Positions 16,849-25,060 of a stretch of 44,645 nt of DNA are shown here, piece after piece. This DNA is from CAYSUS01 sp964434165 (GTDB lineage Bacteria > Planctomycetota > Planctomycetia > Pirellulales > Thermoguttaceae). The position numbers and the translations under genes were made by a program. A model generated the notes under the pieces. That model made no database searches, was not told where the DNA came from, and worked only from the letters and a program-made list of their open reading frames with translations. Positions within the stretch are counted from its first letter, which is position 1. Every line of letters begins with the position of its first letter. The stretch covers positions 1 to 44,645 of the forward strand of contig CAYSUS010000058.1 of NCBI GenBank assembly GCA_964434165.1, read 5' to 3'.

Positions 16849-17793
16849 TCAGACCTCGGCGGTCTCTGGGGCTTCGAACAGCATCCGGTCCAGGGCACCC
16901 AGGGCCACGTTCCACGGCGGCCGCGCCGCCGCGTAAGTTTCCCACCAGTCCTGCACGGTCCCCGCGGCACCCTCGGGAAGCTGGGAGGTGGGTCGGCACG
17001 TGCGCAGGGCCCGCTCCACGAGCTGGGGCTCGCAACGAACCAGCTCCAGCGGCTCGGCGGCGCAGAGCGCAGGCATGAGCATCGCCGTGGCGGCGATCAC
17101 GTCGATACGCTCGGAAGAAACCGCCTCGCTGAACATCGGCACGTCCTGGTTCAACTGGGCCACGGTCCAGGACAGGAACACGGTGACCGGCAAGGGACCA
17201 CACGCCTCGGGCGGTGCGTCGTCGCCGGGCATCTCCAGGAATACTTGGTTGGGTTTGAGGAACGCCCGTCCGCCTCGCCCCGAGACGGGCCACACGGGGA
17301 CCACCTCGACGCTCAGGGGAACGACCTCCGGCTCGGTCATCCGCGCGATCTCCGAAAGCAGCGACTGCTGCCGGACGCTCCATTCCTCGAAGTACGGCTC
17401 GGCCCGCGCGGCCAGCGCATCGACCAGATCGGGGACCTCGCCCAGCGCGGCCATCTCGCACTCGCCGATTCGACTGGCCAGAGCCCCTGCCCAAGCGCCC
17501 ACACGCGCGCTGTTCCCGAGGACTCGGGTGAGCGCCCGCTCGGCGAGCGCGAGGTTGCCCTCGATGCCGACGGACAACGGAACCAGCTCCTCCCAAAGCG
17601 GCTCCTCGGGGATTCCGGCCAGATGCATCTCTTCGGCCAGGCGACTGGCCGGTCCGTCCAGGGCGCGGACGAGGCGGTCGCCCGGTCGCGTCTCGCCCAG
17701 GGCAAGGCTTCGGGCCGTGTGCATCGCAGTGGCGGAGACGCTGACCTTCCAGCGGCAGGTGCAGTCGGTCAGTCCAGGTCGGTCGCCGAGCAT
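16849..17793 (-). CDS. uncharacterised cytoplasmic protein
   Basis: 314 aa from the ATG at 17793, which has GGAG eight bases upstream; longer in-frame extensions look non-coding. No signal peptide or membrane segment. It starts MLGDRPGLTDCTCRWKV and is then largely helical (LVRALDGPASRLAEEM, PEEPLWEELVPLSVGIEGNL, LVDALAARAEPYFEEW). In the middle is a VVPLSVEVVPVWPVSGRGG / FLKPNQVFLEMPG segment, and it ends with RALRTCRP and a WWETYAAARPPWN motif. I do not recognise the family. It is transcribed divergently from the duplicated four-cysteine protein at 18060, so the two may share regulation, but that is inference. A weak -10 (TATACT) lies near 17880. Confidence 0.68.
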   Translation of the reverse strand: MLGDRPGLTDCTCRWKVSVSATAMHTARSLALGETRPGDRLVRALDGPASRLAEEMHLAGIPEEPLWEELVPLSVGIEGNLALAERALTRVLGNSARVGAWAGALASRIGECEMAALGEVPDLVDALAARAEPYFEEWSVRQQSLLSEIARMTEPEVVPLSVEVVPVWPVSGRGGRAFLKPNQVFLEMPGDDAPPEACGPLPVTVFLSWTVAQLNQDVPMFSEAVSSERIDVIAATAMLMPALCAAEPLELVRCEPQLVERALRTCRPTSQLPEGAAGTVQDWWETYAAARPPWNVALGALDRMLFEAPETAEV

Positions 17794-17996
17794 GGTGTTC
17801 TCCGTGAGGCGAAGGGTTCTGTGGCAAGGCGGCAGCCCACGACGAGCCGCCCGGCGGTCTCCCCGAACCCTATCAGGAGTATAGGTTGCCGGATGGGGAG
17901 ACGGCGCGGGCAGGAGGTCGGGTGTCTTCTCTCGGATAACCGCTTCGTCCTTGGCGAGCATACCCTTCGAGGAAGGTCCCCCGACCCGCTCGGAGC

Positions 17997-18025
17997 TTGC
18001 CTGGCCTGGACGGCAGTGTTAGCAT
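17997..18025 (+). promoter_or_regulatory. candidate promoter for duplicated four-Cys protein
   Basis: TTGCCT (17997-18002), 17-bp spacer, TAGCAT (18020-18025), 34 bases before the ATG at 18060. Confidence 0.55.
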
Positions 18026-18059
18026 TGCTCAGGTTCCCGCAGTTCACGGAGAGACCCGC

Positions 18060-18722
18060 ATGCCGAGCTACCAGGTGGCGTTGATCGAAGTCCCGCCAGG
18101 ATGGGCGCCGGATTCGCCCGACGACGTGCCCGCCGAGCCGGGGAAGGTCCTGGAGACGGCCGGGCAGTTCGACGGCCTCTTTCCCGCGCTCCGCAGGGCC
18201 ATCGAGCTGAACGAGGGCTCGCAGCGCGGCCATACCGGGCGCTGGGCCGTGGTGACCGAGCCGGGCAGCATCGGCAGGGTGTGGCGCTCGGCGCGCCTCT
18301 GCTCGCCGGTCCGCTACAAGGTGACGGCCATCTGGTGGCCGCCAGGCTGGGAACCGAATTCCCCGTTCGACGTGCCTAATTGCGCCTGGCGGGCCCAGGG
18401 CGATACGGGCCGGCAGGGCCTGTCTTACAAGCGCGCCCTGGCCACGGTCAGGGGGCTCAATCGACAGGCCATGGCCAACGCGGGGGCCACGTGGTACGTG
18501 ATCGTCGCCGTGGAGAACGAGCCCATCTCCCACACCGTGTCGTACGACGCCTCGGGCGCGGAGACCACGGTCGAAGTCCGCCGTCTGCACGTGGTACGCC
18601 CCGACCCGACGGGCACAGGCGATTGCTCGCATTGCCCTGCGCACTGCTTCGACTGCGCCAGGGAGCAGTGGGTCGATCTGGCGCAGACCGACGAGACGAC
18701 CCAGACCCGTGCGGCGACGTAG
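18060..18722 (+). CDS. internally duplicated protein with CxxC-x3-CxxC tail
   Basis: 220 aa. The ATG at 18060 follows GGAGAG; no signal peptide. Two tandem units are visible, about residues 4-75 and 86-155. Each starts with a short beta strand and the near-identical motif PPGWxPxSPxDVP (12-24 and 94-106), followed by a helix (FPALRRAIELNE; YKRALATVRGLNRQ) and a final strand (RWAVVTEPG; TWYVIVAVEN). The C-terminus has four cysteines, C189, C192, C196 and C199 (CSHCPAHCFDC), spaced as in metal-binding knuckles. I do not recognise the family. The layout suggests a small metal-binding or adaptor protein. It is divergent from the unknown gene at 16849-17793 and convergent with argF, with a perfect palindrome between. 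Confidence 0.72.
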   Translation: MPSYQVALIEVPPGWAPDSPDDVPAEPGKVLETAGQFDGLFPALRRAIELNEGSQRGHTGRWAVVTEPGSIGRVWRSARLCSPVRYKVTAIWWPPGWEPNSPFDVPNCAWRAQGDTGRQGLSYKRALATVRGLNRQAMANAGATWYVIVAVENEPISHTVSYDASGAETTVEVRRLHVVRPDPTGTGDCSHCPAHCFDCAREQWVDLAQTDETTQTRAAT

Positions 18723-18811
18723 GCGTGCCGCCTGTAGCCGCTCACTGCCAAGAAGATTTCCGAAGTCTGCAAGACTTGGGAAGTCTGGCGAGACGGGCGC
18801 GTGGCTCAAGC

Positions 18812-18839
18812 CTTCCGTAGTCTCTAGAGACTACGGAAG
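18812..18839. terminator. 28-bp perfect palindrome between convergent genes
   Basis: A perfect 28-bp inverted repeat centred on CTAG (stem CTTCCGTAGTCTCT), located between the gene ending at 18722 (+) and the argF stop at 18848 (-). It could act as a bidirectional terminator. Related GACTT/AAGTC words occur just before it at 18760-18790. Confidence 0.55.
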
Positions 18840-18847
18840 TCGGGAGG

Positions 18848-19765
18848 TCACTTCTGCGAGCCGAGCATCCAGGCAAGGACGCCTTTTTGCACGTGCATTC
18901 GGTTGGCCGCCTGCTGCACGACCACGCTCTGCGGCCCGTCGATCACCTCGTCGGTGACCTCCTCGCCGCGGTGCGCGGGAAGGCAGTGCATGAAGACCCC
19001 GCCCTTCTGCATCTGGCCCATCAACCGGGCGTTGACCTGGTACGGGGCGAAGTCCCCCCGCCGCTTCTCGGACTCCCCCTCCTGGCCCATGCTGGTCCAC
19101 ACGTCGGTATACACGGCCACGGCGTCGCGCACGGCCTCGACCGGATCGAGGGTAACGGACAGGTCCAGCTCGGGCACGTCCTTCTTGAGTTGAAGCGAAA
19201 AGGCCTCGTCGAAACGGTACGGCTCGGGCGTGGCCATCACCAGGCGCATGCCCAGCTTGCCGCAGCCCTGGGCCAGGCTCCGCGCCACGTTGTTGCCATC
19301 GCCGACCCAGGCCAGCGTGCGCCCCGCGAGCCGTCCGAACAGCTCCTGCAGCGTGAACAGGTCGGCCATGGCCTGACACGGGTGGGCCCAGTCGGTCAGC
19401 CCGTTGACCACGTTGCACGTGCAGTGCCGGGCCAGCTCGCAGACGGTGTCGTGCCGGTAGGTCCGCACCACGATCACGTCCACGTACTGGCTGAGCACGC
19501 GCCCGAAATCCGCGATCGACTCCCGCTTGCCGAAGCCCACGTCGTCGCCGAGAAACAGCGTGCTTCCACCGAGGTGCGACATGCCGGCCTCGAAGCTCAC
19601 GCGGGTCCGCAGCGACGGTTTCTCGAACAACAGGGCCATCACCCTGCCCGGAAGCAGCGCCTCGCGCAGGCCCCGCGTCCATTTGGCCTTCAGATCCTCG
19701 GTGATCGAGAAGATCCGCTCGATCTCGGCCGCACTCAAGTCGGCCAGCGTGATGAGGTGTCGCAT
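18848..19765 (-). CDS. argF: ornithine carbamoyltransferase
   Basis: 305 aa, the normal size. The ATG at 19765 is preceded by GAGG at eight bases. It transfers the carbamoyl group of carbamoyl phosphate to ornithine to give citrulline (arginine biosynthesis, cytoplasm). Motifs: carbamoyl-phosphate loop FEKPSLRTR (51-55 SLRTR), HPCQAMADL (128-131 HPCQ) and the ornithine-site HCLPAHRGEEVTDEV near the C-terminus. It is the last gene of argB-argD-argF; the gap to argD is 38 bp. The frame stays open for another ~1 kb upstream across argD, but that part is antisense to argD in frame shadow and not a fusion. Confidence 0.96.
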   Translation of the reverse strand: MRHLITLADLSAAEIERIFSITEDLKAKWTRGLREALLPGRVMALLFEKPSLRTRVSFEAGMSHLGGSTLFLGDDVGFGKRESIADFGRVLSQYVDVIVVRTYRHDTVCELARHCTCNVVNGLTDWAHPCQAMADLFTLQELFGRLAGRTLAWVGDGNNVARSLAQGCGKLGMRLVMATPEPYRFDEAFSLQLKKDVPELDLSVTLDPVEAVRDAVAVYTDVWTSMGQEGESEKRRGDFAPYQVNARLMGQMQKGGVFMHCLPAHRGEEVTDEVIDGPQSVVVQQAANRMHVQKGVLAWMLGSQK

Positions 19766-19803
19766 GGGGACCTCGTCGTCGATGTCTGGGGCCGGTAGAT
19801 CGT

Positions 19804-20988
19804 TCAGCCGGCCATGCGCCTGAGAACTTCCGCCAGGATGTCGCAGCCCTGATGGGCTTCCTCGTCCGAAAGGGTCATCGCGGGAAGGAGCCGGATCACC
19901 GACGCTTGCGTGCAGTTGATCAGCAGGCCCCGATTCATGCACTCGCCGACCGCCTCCGCCCCGTCGATGCTCAGCTCCGCGCCGATCATCAGACCCAGCA
20001 CGCGGACCTCGCGGATGATCTCGCAGTCCTGCTTCAAGTCTTCCAGGCGGGCGCGGAACAGCCCGCCCAGCGCTGCCGCCCGCTCCAGGAGCCTCTCCTC
20101 CTCGATCATCTCCAGGGCCGCGATGCCCGCCCGGGCGGCCACCGGATTGCCGCCGAAGGTGGCGGCGTGCATGCCGGGACGGAGGCTGGGAGCGATCTGG
20201 GGCGTGGTCAACAGGGCCGCGCCGGCGATGCCGCCGCAGACCGACTTGGCCAACGTCATGATGTCGGGCACCACGCCGAAGTGCTGGTAGGCGAACCAGT
20301 GCCCGGTCCGCCCGCAGCCGGTTTGCACCTCGTCGAAAACCAGCAGGAGCCCGCGGTCGTCGCAGAGCTTGCGCAGTCCCTGGAGGAAGCCGTCGGGCGG
20401 GATGCGGATTCCGCCCTCGCCTTGAACCGGCTCGATCATGATCGCGGCGGTTTCCTCGTCCACCAGTGCGGCCACGGCCTCCAGATCGCCGAACGGAGCA
20501 TAGACAAAGCCCGCCATCAGCGGCCCCAGCCCTTCGTGGTACTTGGGCTGGGCCGTGGCCGTGGTCGATCCGAGCGTGCGGCCGTGGAAGCCCCCCTCGA
20601 ACGTGATGATCTTGTAGCGCGGGCGGGGGCTGTGCAGGCGCACGAGCTTGATGGCCGCCTCGTTGGCCTCGGTCCCGGAATTGCAGAAGAAGGCCTGGCC
20701 TCCGAAGCTCCGCTCGGAGAGGGCCTTGGCCCAAAGCCCCTGGGCTTCGGTGTGCCAGGTGTTGGGCACGTGGATCAGCGCGGCGACTTGCTCCTGAACG
20801 GCGCGGACGATCCTCGGCGGACAGTGCCCCAGGAGATTGCATCCCCAGCCGGGGAACAGGTCGAGATAGCGATTGCCTTCGCTGTCCCAGACCCAGGAGC
20901 CCTCGCCCCGCACCAACGAGACGGGGAACCGCCGGTAGTTGGGAATCACGTACTTCGCAAACAAATCGACCGTCTGCGGGGAGGTCAT
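19804..20988 (-). CDS. argD: acetylornithine aminotransferase
   Basis: 394 aa from the ATG at 20988, where the family-typical N-terminus TSPQTVDLFAKYVIPNY begins. A TTG 18 bases upstream (21006) has a better AAGGAG at nine bases and would add six residues, so the true start is uncertain. It is a class III PLP aminotransferase converting N-acetylglutamate semialdehyde and glutamate to N-acetylornithine and 2-oxoglutarate. Visible features: WDSEGNRYLDLFPGWGCNLLGH, FCNSGTEANEAAIKL for PLP phosphate binding, FDEVQTGCGRTG with the PLP-contacting Asp, and the Schiff-base lysine in TLAKSVCGGI. It is the middle gene of the arg operon, 95 bp downstream of argB. Confidence 0.95.
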   Translation of the reverse strand: MTSPQTVDLFAKYVIPNYRRFPVSLVRGEGSWVWDSEGNRYLDLFPGWGCNLLGHCPPRIVRAVQEQVAALIHVPNTWHTEAQGLWAKALSERSFGGQAFFCNSGTEANEAAIKLVRLHSPRPRYKIITFEGGFHGRTLGSTTATAQPKYHEGLGPLMAGFVYAPFGDLEAVAALVDEETAAIMIEPVQGEGGIRIPPDGFLQGLRKLCDDRGLLLVFDEVQTGCGRTGHWFAYQHFGVVPDIMTLAKSVCGGIAGAALLTTPQIAPSLRPGMHAATFGGNPVAARAGIAALEMIEEERLLERAAALGGLFRARLEDLKQDCEIIREVRVLGLMIGAELSIDGAEAVGECMNRGLLINCTQASVIRLLPAMTLSDEEAHQGCDILAEVLRRMAG

Positions 20989-21083
20989 GGGGCCGTTCTC
21001 ACCCAAGGGGTGTGTCTCCTTTCCGACTGAAGAACAACCGACTCAACGCGGGCGCCTCACGAGAAGGCCGTTGCGGCGCGCAC

Positions 21084-21965
21084 CTACGCGGTGCGAATGA
21101 TCTGCGTCCCCACGCCCTTGGTGGTGTAGATCTCCAGCAGCAGCGAATGGCGGAGCCGGCCGTCGATGATATGGATCTTGCGCACTCCGTGTCGGAGCGT
21201 GTCGAGGCAGGCTTCGACCTTGGGGACCATGCCGGCGTCGATCGCCCGCGTGCGGATCAACTCCATGGCCTCGTCGGCCGTGAGGGAGTGGATCAGCGAG
21301 TCGGCGTCGTCCTTGTCGCGACGCACGCCGTTCACGTCGCTGAGGAACACCAGCTTCTCCGCGTGCAGCTCCTGCGCCACGGCCGTGGCCGCCGTGTCGG
21401 CGTTGACGTTAAGCTTCTGTCCGTCGTCGGTGATGCACATCGACGGAACGACGGGCACGATTCCCTCATGACACAACCGCTCGATCGTGGTTCGGTCCAC
21501 GCGCGTGACCGTGCCCACGTGGCCCAGGTCCACCGGGGAACCGTCGTCGTCGGCCAGCGCGATGGGATCGCCGAACAGGACGTTCGTGGTGCGGAAGTTC
21601 AGCGGCCGGGCCTCGCCGCCCAATTCGCGGATCCGCGCGGCCAGTCGCTCGTTGGTCTCGTAGGCCAGCACCTCCTCGACGATTCGGAGGGTGGCCTCGT
21701 CCGTGTAGCGCCGCCCGCGAACGAAGCGGGGCTCCAAGCCCGCCTGTTCCATCGCCCGGCTGATCGCCGCCCCGCCGCCGTGGACGACCACCGGTCGCAT
21801 CCCGACGGTTTCCATGAAGACCACATCGAGCAGGAGGTGGTCCATGGCCCGGTCGTCCTCCATGACGCTGCCCCCGAGCTTGATCACGGTGACGCGGCCG
21901 CGAAACTCACGGATCCAGTGGAGGGCCTCCAGCAGGACGTCGGCCTTCTGAATGGCTTCTTGCAA
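21084..21965 (-). CDS. argB: acetylglutamate kinase
   Basis: 293 aa using a TTG start at 21965 with GGGAG seven bases upstream. This places the start at the family-conserved QEAIQKADVLLEAL; no ATG or GTG fits, and upstream codons lie in the leader. It phosphorylates N-acetylglutamate with ATP in the second step of arginine synthesis. Amino-acid-kinase motifs: VIKLGGSVM near the N-terminus, VVVHGGGAAISRAM, the RFVRGRRYTDEATL segment typical of arginine-sensitive kinases, NVNADTAATAVAQEL and the FLSDVNGV loop. Arginine feedback inhibition is common in such long-N-helix forms, which is inference here. First gene of the operon, driven by the promoter at 22052-22079. Confidence 0.94.
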   Translation of the reverse strand: MQEAIQKADVLLEALHWIREFRGRVTVIKLGGSVMEDDRAMDHLLLDVVFMETVGMRPVVVHGGGAAISRAMEQAGLEPRFVRGRRYTDEATLRIVEEVLAYETNERLAARIRELGGEARPLNFRTTNVLFGDPIALADDDGSPVDLGHVGTVTRVDRTTIERLCHEGIVPVVPSMCITDDGQKLNVNADTAATAVAQELHAEKLVFLSDVNGVRRDKDDADSLIHSLTADEAMELIRTRAIDAGMVPKVEACLDTLRHGVRKIHIIDGRLRHSLLLEIYTTKGVGTQIIRTA

Positions 21966-22051
21966 CGCGGTGCTCCCGGCGTGCCGAAACGAAAAGACCC
22001 GGGGCGGCACACGGCTGTCGATGAAAGCCTTTGTCCCCGGGAAAACTCGAT

Positions 22052-22079
22052 ATTTTACCCGTCCCCCGGGGGCTGTCAA
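22052..22079 (-). promoter_or_regulatory. near-consensus promoter of argB-argD-argF
   Basis: Minus strand TTGACA (22074-22079), 16-bp spacer containing the palindrome CCCCCGGGGG, then TAAAAT (22052-22057). The predicted leader to the argB TTG is about 80 nt. Confidence 0.78.
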
Positions 22080-22245
22080 CGCAAACCGTCCGTAACCACA
22101 ACCCCCGATCGGAGTAGTTGCCCGCCGTGCCTTGCCGCGAGCGTCGCACGGAAACGGCGACCGCCAGCGAGCCAACTCCGCTCGCGGTGGTGCGCTTCAG
22201 GCAGCCGCGTTATCCTGCGCTGGCGCCGAAGCCGCGGAAGCAGAA

Positions 22246-22265
22246 CCGCGACCGTCAGGGAGCGG
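22246..22265 (+). repeat. dispersed 20-bp element, copy A
   Basis: CCGCGACCGTCAGGGAGCGG. A second copy, differing at one base and inverted, lies at 41323-41342. This copy ends 46 bases before the start codon of the glycosidase-like gene. Confidence 0.6.
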
Positions 22266-22311
22266 ACGCAACGCCGTGCCTGTCGCGATGTCCCCGTCCT
22301 GGAGTTCACCC

Positions 22312-24843
22312 ATGCGTTCCCGCCTCATCCCCATCCCGGCCGTGCTTCTCCTCGCTTCCCTCCTCGCTTCCCTCCTCGCCCGTCACGTGGCCGCCGAGGA
22401 GCCGTCGGGGCCCGACGGACAGGTTCTCAAGGTCGTGCTCGGTAAGGAGAACCTGGGCGCCGATCTCGTCGGGCCCGACCGGTGGCGGGCGTACGAGCTG
22501 GGCTTCGCGCGGGATGGCGAGGCCTTCGTCTGCGACAACGGGGCCGACGCCAAGGCCCGCCGTGGCGTTTCGCAAACTGTCGTCCTTAACCAGAGCACGC
22601 CGGAGCCGATCGTGGCCATTGCCTCCAGCAAGGCCGAGGGCGTGACCGGCTCGCCCGACTCAGGCTACTCGATCTACCTCGACCTCCAGCATGAGGACGG
22701 CACGCCGCTGTGGGGACAGACGGCCTCGTTCGACGTCGGCACCCACGACTGGCAGCAGCGCCGCGTGGTGGTCGTACCGGAGAAGCCGGTCAAGAGCGTG
22801 GCCATGTACCTGCTCTTCCGCGGCCACGGCGGCAAGGCGTGGTTCCGCAAGCCGCGCCTGCACACGATCAAGGCCCCGGAAGGCGCGTGCCTGTTCGATG
22901 GCGTGCCGGTGCGGATCGCCGCCCGGCCAGGCGAGGGCTTTCAGGTCCGCGATGTGGCGGCCGGGAGCGACTTCGTGCGCATCGGGCGCGCGGCTCAGGG
23001 CCTGAAGCTCCACAAGACGAAAACCGACGAGCAAAACGTGTCCTCCCTCCACGCGACGATCACGGACCTGACGGGTACGGATCGGGCGGTGACTCTGGTG
23101 TACTCCCTTCCCCTTCCGGCGAAGAACCTGAGGTGGTTGCACGACCCGCGGCGTAGCCAGCCGGTCGAGCCGCCCCGCGAGTACATGAATGCCTCGCGAT
23201 TCGCCGTGGGGGCCAACGGGCGCTTGTCCCGCTATCCGTTCGCCGCGGTGGCCGACGAGCAGAGCGGGTTCCTCCTGGGGATCGACATGACCTGCCCGGC
23301 CTTCTTCCGCGCCGGATACAACGCCGCCGCCGAGGAGCTGTTCGTGGCGTACGACCTGGCCCTGACCCCCGAAAGACCGAGCGCGGCGGTCCGGCTGGTA
23401 TCGAGCCAGTTCGGCTCCAAATGGGGCTTCCGCGCCGCGCTGGCGAAGTACTACGCGGCGTTTCCCGAGGCCTTCCGCTGCCGCACGCCCAGGCAGGGGC
23501 TGTGGATGCCCTTCGCCAGGATCAGCGAGGTGAAAGGCTGGGAGGACTTCGGCTTCCAGTTCAAGGAAGGCAGCAACGAGACGGCCTGGGACGACGCTCA
23601 CGGGATGACGACCTTCCGCTATACCGAGCCCATGACCTGGTGGATGCGCCTGCCCGAGGACATGCCGCGGACCATGGAGGCCGCGTGCTCTGAGGCCAGG
23701 CGTCTGGCCACGTCGGGCAATAAGCAGGCCCGGGCCCTTCTGACCAGCGGGTTCCACGACGAGTCGGGCCGGTTTTCCGCCCGGCTCCGCGACACGCCGT
23801 GGTGCGACGGGGCGGTGTGGAGCATGAACTCCTTGCCCGGCATCCCGGGTGGAGTGACCGATTTCAGCAATAAGTGGAACGAGGAACTCCGCGAGCGGCT
23901 CTACGGCCCCAAGCGCCAGGGCGACCTGGACGGCGAGTACGTCGATTCCAGTGAGGGCTACGTGACGGACGTGCTGGACTTCCGCCGCGACCACTTCGCC
24001 GCCGCCGACACGCCCCTGTGCTTCTCGCCGCACACCCACCGGCCGGCGATCTTCCGCGGGCTGATCGCCTTTGAGTACGTGCGGGGCATCGAGCGGGACG
24101 TCCGCGCGATGGACAAGCTGATGATGGCCAACGGCGCCCCCACGCGGCTGTGCTGGCTCTGCCCCATGCTCGACGTCATGGGGACGGAGACCAACTGGCA
24201 CCGCGGCGGAAAGTGGCAGCCCATGTCCGACGCGGACATGCTCTATCGCCGCGCGATGTGCAAGGGGAAGCCGTATTGCTTCCTGATGAACACCGAGTTC
24301 GAGGGATTCGGCCCCGAGCTGGTCGAGAGATACATGAAGCGCTCGCTGGCCTTCGGGATGTTTCCGGGCTTCTTCAGCCACAACGCCTCCCAGGGCCATT
24401 ACTTCACCCGACCCGCCCTCTACGACCGTGATCGGCCGCTATTCAAGAAGTACGTCCCCCTGTGCAGGCGCGTGGCCGAGGCTGGCTGGGAGCCGATCAC
24501 GCTTGCGCGGTCGAGCGACGAGAGCGTGTACGTGGAGCGGTTTGGGGACCGCTACCTGACGGTCATCAACGACAGCCGCCAGGAGCGAACCGCCACGATC
24601 ACCCTCGATGGCCTCGAGCCGGCAATGGCCCGGTCCCGCGACCTAGTCTCCGCACGAACGATCACCTGGCAGGGGGGCAAGGCCCGAGTCACGCTGGCCG
24701 GCGAAGACGTGGCCGTGATCGACCTTGGCGAGTTCGAGTGCGGCGCAATCTGCCCAGGCAGACATACCGAATGGTGCTTGGTTCGACGCACCGTGCCCCA
24801 AGGGCGGGGCGACGCGGGCCGGCTCGATTCTCCACGGCAGTAG
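22312..24843 (+). CDS. large secreted glycoside-hydrolase-like protein
   Basis: 843 aa. The ATG at 22312 has GGAG eight bases upstream and starts a Leu/Ala-rich signal peptide (to about residue 27, AAE). Residues about 30-190 look like a beta-sandwich carbohydrate-binding-type region (GYSIYLDLQHEDGTPLWGQ ... AWFRKPRLHTIK). The centre is a probable (beta/alpha)8-type region with many aromatic and acidic residues: RQGLWMPFARISEVKGWEDF, GEYVDSSEGYVTDVLDFRRDHF, APTRLCWLCPMLDVMGTETNWHRGG, KRSLAFGMFPGFFSHNAS. A C-terminal beta domain (VYVERFGDRYLTVINDS) resembles the terminal domains of glycosidases. I cannot assign a CAZy family or name catalytic residues; the Asp in YVDSSEGY is only a candidate. 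Likely polysaccharide degradation outside the cytoplasm. Confidence 0.75.
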   Translation: MRSRLIPIPAVLLLASLLASLLARHVAAEEPSGPDGQVLKVVLGKENLGADLVGPDRWRAYELGFARDGEAFVCDNGADAKARRGVSQTVVLNQSTPEPIVAIASSKAEGVTGSPDSGYSIYLDLQHEDGTPLWGQTASFDVGTHDWQQRRVVVVPEKPVKSVAMYLLFRGHGGKAWFRKPRLHTIKAPEGACLFDGVPVRIAARPGEGFQVRDVAAGSDFVRIGRAAQGLKLHKTKTDEQNVSSLHATITDLTGTDRAVTLVYSLPLPAKNLRWLHDPRRSQPVEPPREYMNASRFAVGANGRLSRYPFAAVADEQSGFLLGIDMTCPAFFRAGYNAAAEELFVAYDLALTPERPSAAVRLVSSQFGSKWGFRAALAKYYAAFPEAFRCRTPRQGLWMPFARISEVKGWEDFGFQFKEGSNETAWDDAHGMTTFRYTEPMTWWMRLPEDMPRTMEAACSEARRLATSGNKQARALLTSGFHDESGRFSARLRDTPWCDGAVWSMNSLPGIPGGVTDFSNKWNEELRERLYGPKRQGDLDGEYVDSSEGYVTDVLDFRRDHFAAADTPLCFSPHTHRPAIFRGLIAFEYVRGIERDVRAMDKLMMANGAPTRLCWLCPMLDVMGTETNWHRGGKWQPMSDADMLYRRAMCKGKPYCFLMNTEFEGFGPELVERYMKRSLAFGMFPGFFSHNASQGHYFTRPALYDRDRPLFKKYVPLCRRVAEAGWEPITLARSSDESVYVERFGDRYLTVINDSRQERTATITLDGLEPAMARSRDLVSARTITWQGGKARVTLAGEDVAVIDLGEFECGAICPGRHTEWCLVRRTVPQGRGDAGRLDSPRQ

Positions 24844-24911
24844 AAGCTGCGCGGTGACATCGCGCTCCACCGAGTCCGCTGAAGGCTGCTTTTCAATCCT
24901 CGGTTTCAGGA

Positions 24912-24934
24912 CCCGCGCTAGTCGTGGGCGCGGG
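24912..24934 (+). terminator. hairpin downstream of glycosidase-like gene
   Basis: CCCGCGC and GCGCGGG form a 7-bp stem with a 9-nt loop, 70 bases after the stop codon. Confidence 0.45.
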
Positions 24935-25030
24935 CGAGGCGACCTGTGGCGCTGCCCGGGCAGCCGCAAAACAGCGCGAAGAGTCGCGCCTCAACCCGCG
25001 GGCCCATCCCCCCGAAACGGGCGGCCCTCT

Positions 25031-25060
25031 CTGCCATTCAGGGTGGAATTCTCCTACAAT
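25031..25060 (+). promoter_or_regulatory. candidate promoter for histidine kinase
   Basis: CTGCCA, 18-bp spacer, TACAAT (25055-25060), about 100 bases before the GTG start. Moderate match. Confidence 0.4.

Larger units (their letters stand above)
21966..22311. other. divergent intergenic region, 346 bp
   Basis: It contains the arg operon promoter and an ~80-nt leader, then on the right the dispersed 20-bp element (22246-22265) and the leader of the glycosidase-like gene. I saw no ArgR-type operator. Confidence 0.5.

Noticed and set aside
19766..20842. Apparent 359-residue N-terminal extension of argF, suggesting a fusion
   Set aside because: The extension is an out-of-frame reading of argD and has Arg-rich random composition; argF has its own ATG and ribosome-binding site at 19765.
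22660..24399. 579-residue antisense frame in the glycosidase-like gene
   Set aside because: No domain content; the plus-strand gene has a signal peptide, ribosome-binding site and ordered domains.
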